Source of the DNA: Alphaproteobacteria bacterium
GTDB taxonomy: Bacteria; Pseudomonadota; Alphaproteobacteria; UBA6615
Direction of reading: 5' to 3'
DNA: 5,173 nt
NCBI GenBank assembly: GCA_013003285.1
Contig: JABDJY010000293.1
Coordinates: forward strand, 1-5,173
Below, in pieces: positions 4,603 through 5,173 of the stretch. A program made the translations under genes and the position numbers. How positions within the stretch are numbered: position 1 is the first letter of the stretch; each line of letters starts with the position of its first letter. Under the pieces are notes generated by a model. That model worked only from the letters and a program-made list of their open reading frames with translations, had not been told where the DNA came from and did not search any database.

Positions 4603-5173
4603 CTAGCGGTTCTTAAGCAACTCATTAAACAGACCGCGAAGTTGTTCGGCCGGTTCTGGTGCCTGGGCCGGCTGGCTGGCTGAATTATCCTGTGTCGTGG
4701 GCGCCGGTGCGGGCTCGATGCCCGGCACTAACTTACGCAAGATCGAACCGGCCGACTTGCCGATGATATATTCCTGAACCTGGTTGGAATTCACCAGCCG
4801 CGTATTCGGCCGGTCGAGCTGGCCCTTTTCTTCGACGATCACGCCGGGAAATTTCGGATGTTCGGGGAACAACGCCCTGGCTTGAATATCGACCAACCAT
4901 CGCGGCAGATCCACATTGCCGGCGAAATCGATCGTCGCGCAGTCGGCATTGATGCGCTGCTGCGGCAGGGTGGCGACGCCCTTGGCGATATCGAACTGAC
5001 CGGCATAGTTGGCGATGCGCGTGGTGCCGCCCTGCGCCGACAGCACCAGCCCCAGAAAGCCTTCCAACCCGTTCAGGTTTCCCAGCTGATTGCTGATGCG
5101 GCAAACATCGACTCCCTCAGCGACCGCATTGGTAAAGGTGACATTTCCCGTCCCCCCTAACGCGCCGATCAAC
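4603..5173 (-). CDS. AsmA-family protein, C-terminal part (runs off the right edge)
   Basis: The last 190 or so residues of a longer protein whose start lies beyond the window. The visible part has the repetitive amphipathic beta-strand pattern of the AsmA C-terminal domain: GGTGNVTFTNAVAEGVDV near the edge, then GGTTRIANYAGQFDIAKGVATL, TIDFAGNVDLPRWLVDIQARALF, the FPGVIVEEKGQLDRPNTRL strand pair and VQEYIIGKSAGSILRKLVPG. A Pro/Ala/Gln-rich low-complexity linker follows, then a short amphipathic end (AEQLRGLFNELLKNR). AsmA-like proteins are anchored in the inner membrane with a large periplasmic body and are linked to outer-membrane assembly and lipid transport. The N-terminal membrane anchor is not visible here. 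The TTG at 5170-5172 is only the first codon in view, not the start. It is convergent with the ribbon-helix-helix gene. Confidence 0.8.
   Translation of the reverse strand, partial: LIGALGGTGNVTFTNAVAEGVDVCRISNQLGNLNGLEGFLGLVLSAQGGTTRIANYAGQFDIAKGVATLPQQRINADCATIDFAGNVDLPRWLVDIQARALFPEHPKFPGVIVEEKGQLDRPNTRLVNSNQVQEYIIGKSAGSILRKLVPGIEPAPAPTTQDNSASQPAQAPEPAEQLRGLFNELLKNR

Noticed and set aside
4600..4609. Palindrome CCGCTAGCGG as a bidirectional terminator between the convergent genes
   Set aside because: Only three pairs remain around a CTAG loop and no T tract follows on either strand; it also contains the AsmA-gene stop codon.
4733..5160. Alternative frames over the AsmA-family gene on both strands
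   Set aside because: They have Arg/Ala/Gly-rich shadow composition; only the frame ending at 4603 shows the AsmA pattern.

Overview
The window looks like core chromosome of an alphaproteobacterium, probably of the Rhodospirillales type. The grounds are a circularly permuted two-piece tmRNA gene with an ANDN...AVAA tag, an alphaproteobacterial-type SspB adaptor ending in a basic ClpX-binding tail, a class II fumarase, and moderately GC-rich coding sequence. I see no insertion sequence, CRISPR array, tRNA gene or phage gene.

Layout, left to right. Bases 1-77 hold the last codons of an unidentified plus-strand gene, which meets folA tail to tail so that both stop codons share one CTAG. Minus-strand thyA and folA follow as a tight pair with a 5-base gap (thyA upstream), supplying thymidylate and regenerating tetrahydrofolate. 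Bases 1372-1509 are a short regulatory gap. A plus-strand promoter then drives the permuted tmRNA gene ssrA (about 1545-1828): acceptor piece first, a 29-base excised spacer, then the coding piece with tag ANDNVEPTAVAA. About 130 bases later comes sspB, the adaptor that carries ssrA-tagged proteins to ClpXP, then a stand-alone TfoX N-domain protein, then fumC with its own promoter and strong ribosome binding site, then a small ribbon-helix-helix protein overlapping the fumC stop by ATGA. The right edge holds the C-terminal part of a minus-strand AsmA-family protein, convergent with the ribbon-helix-helix gene.

Two functional units stand out. thyA-folA is the classical thymidylate cycle: ThyA oxidises methylene-THF to DHF and FolA reduces it back. 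ssrA-sspB places a degradation tag and the adaptor predicted to read it side by side: tmRNA rescues stalled ribosomes and adds the tag, and SspB hands the product to ClpXP. The tmRNA gene is the most notable item because it contains no conventional ORF and is easily missed. Its acceptor stem (including a G3-U70 wobble), T-arm, tag frame and a pseudoknot can all be traced in the sequence. I found no evidence for a wholly new system here.
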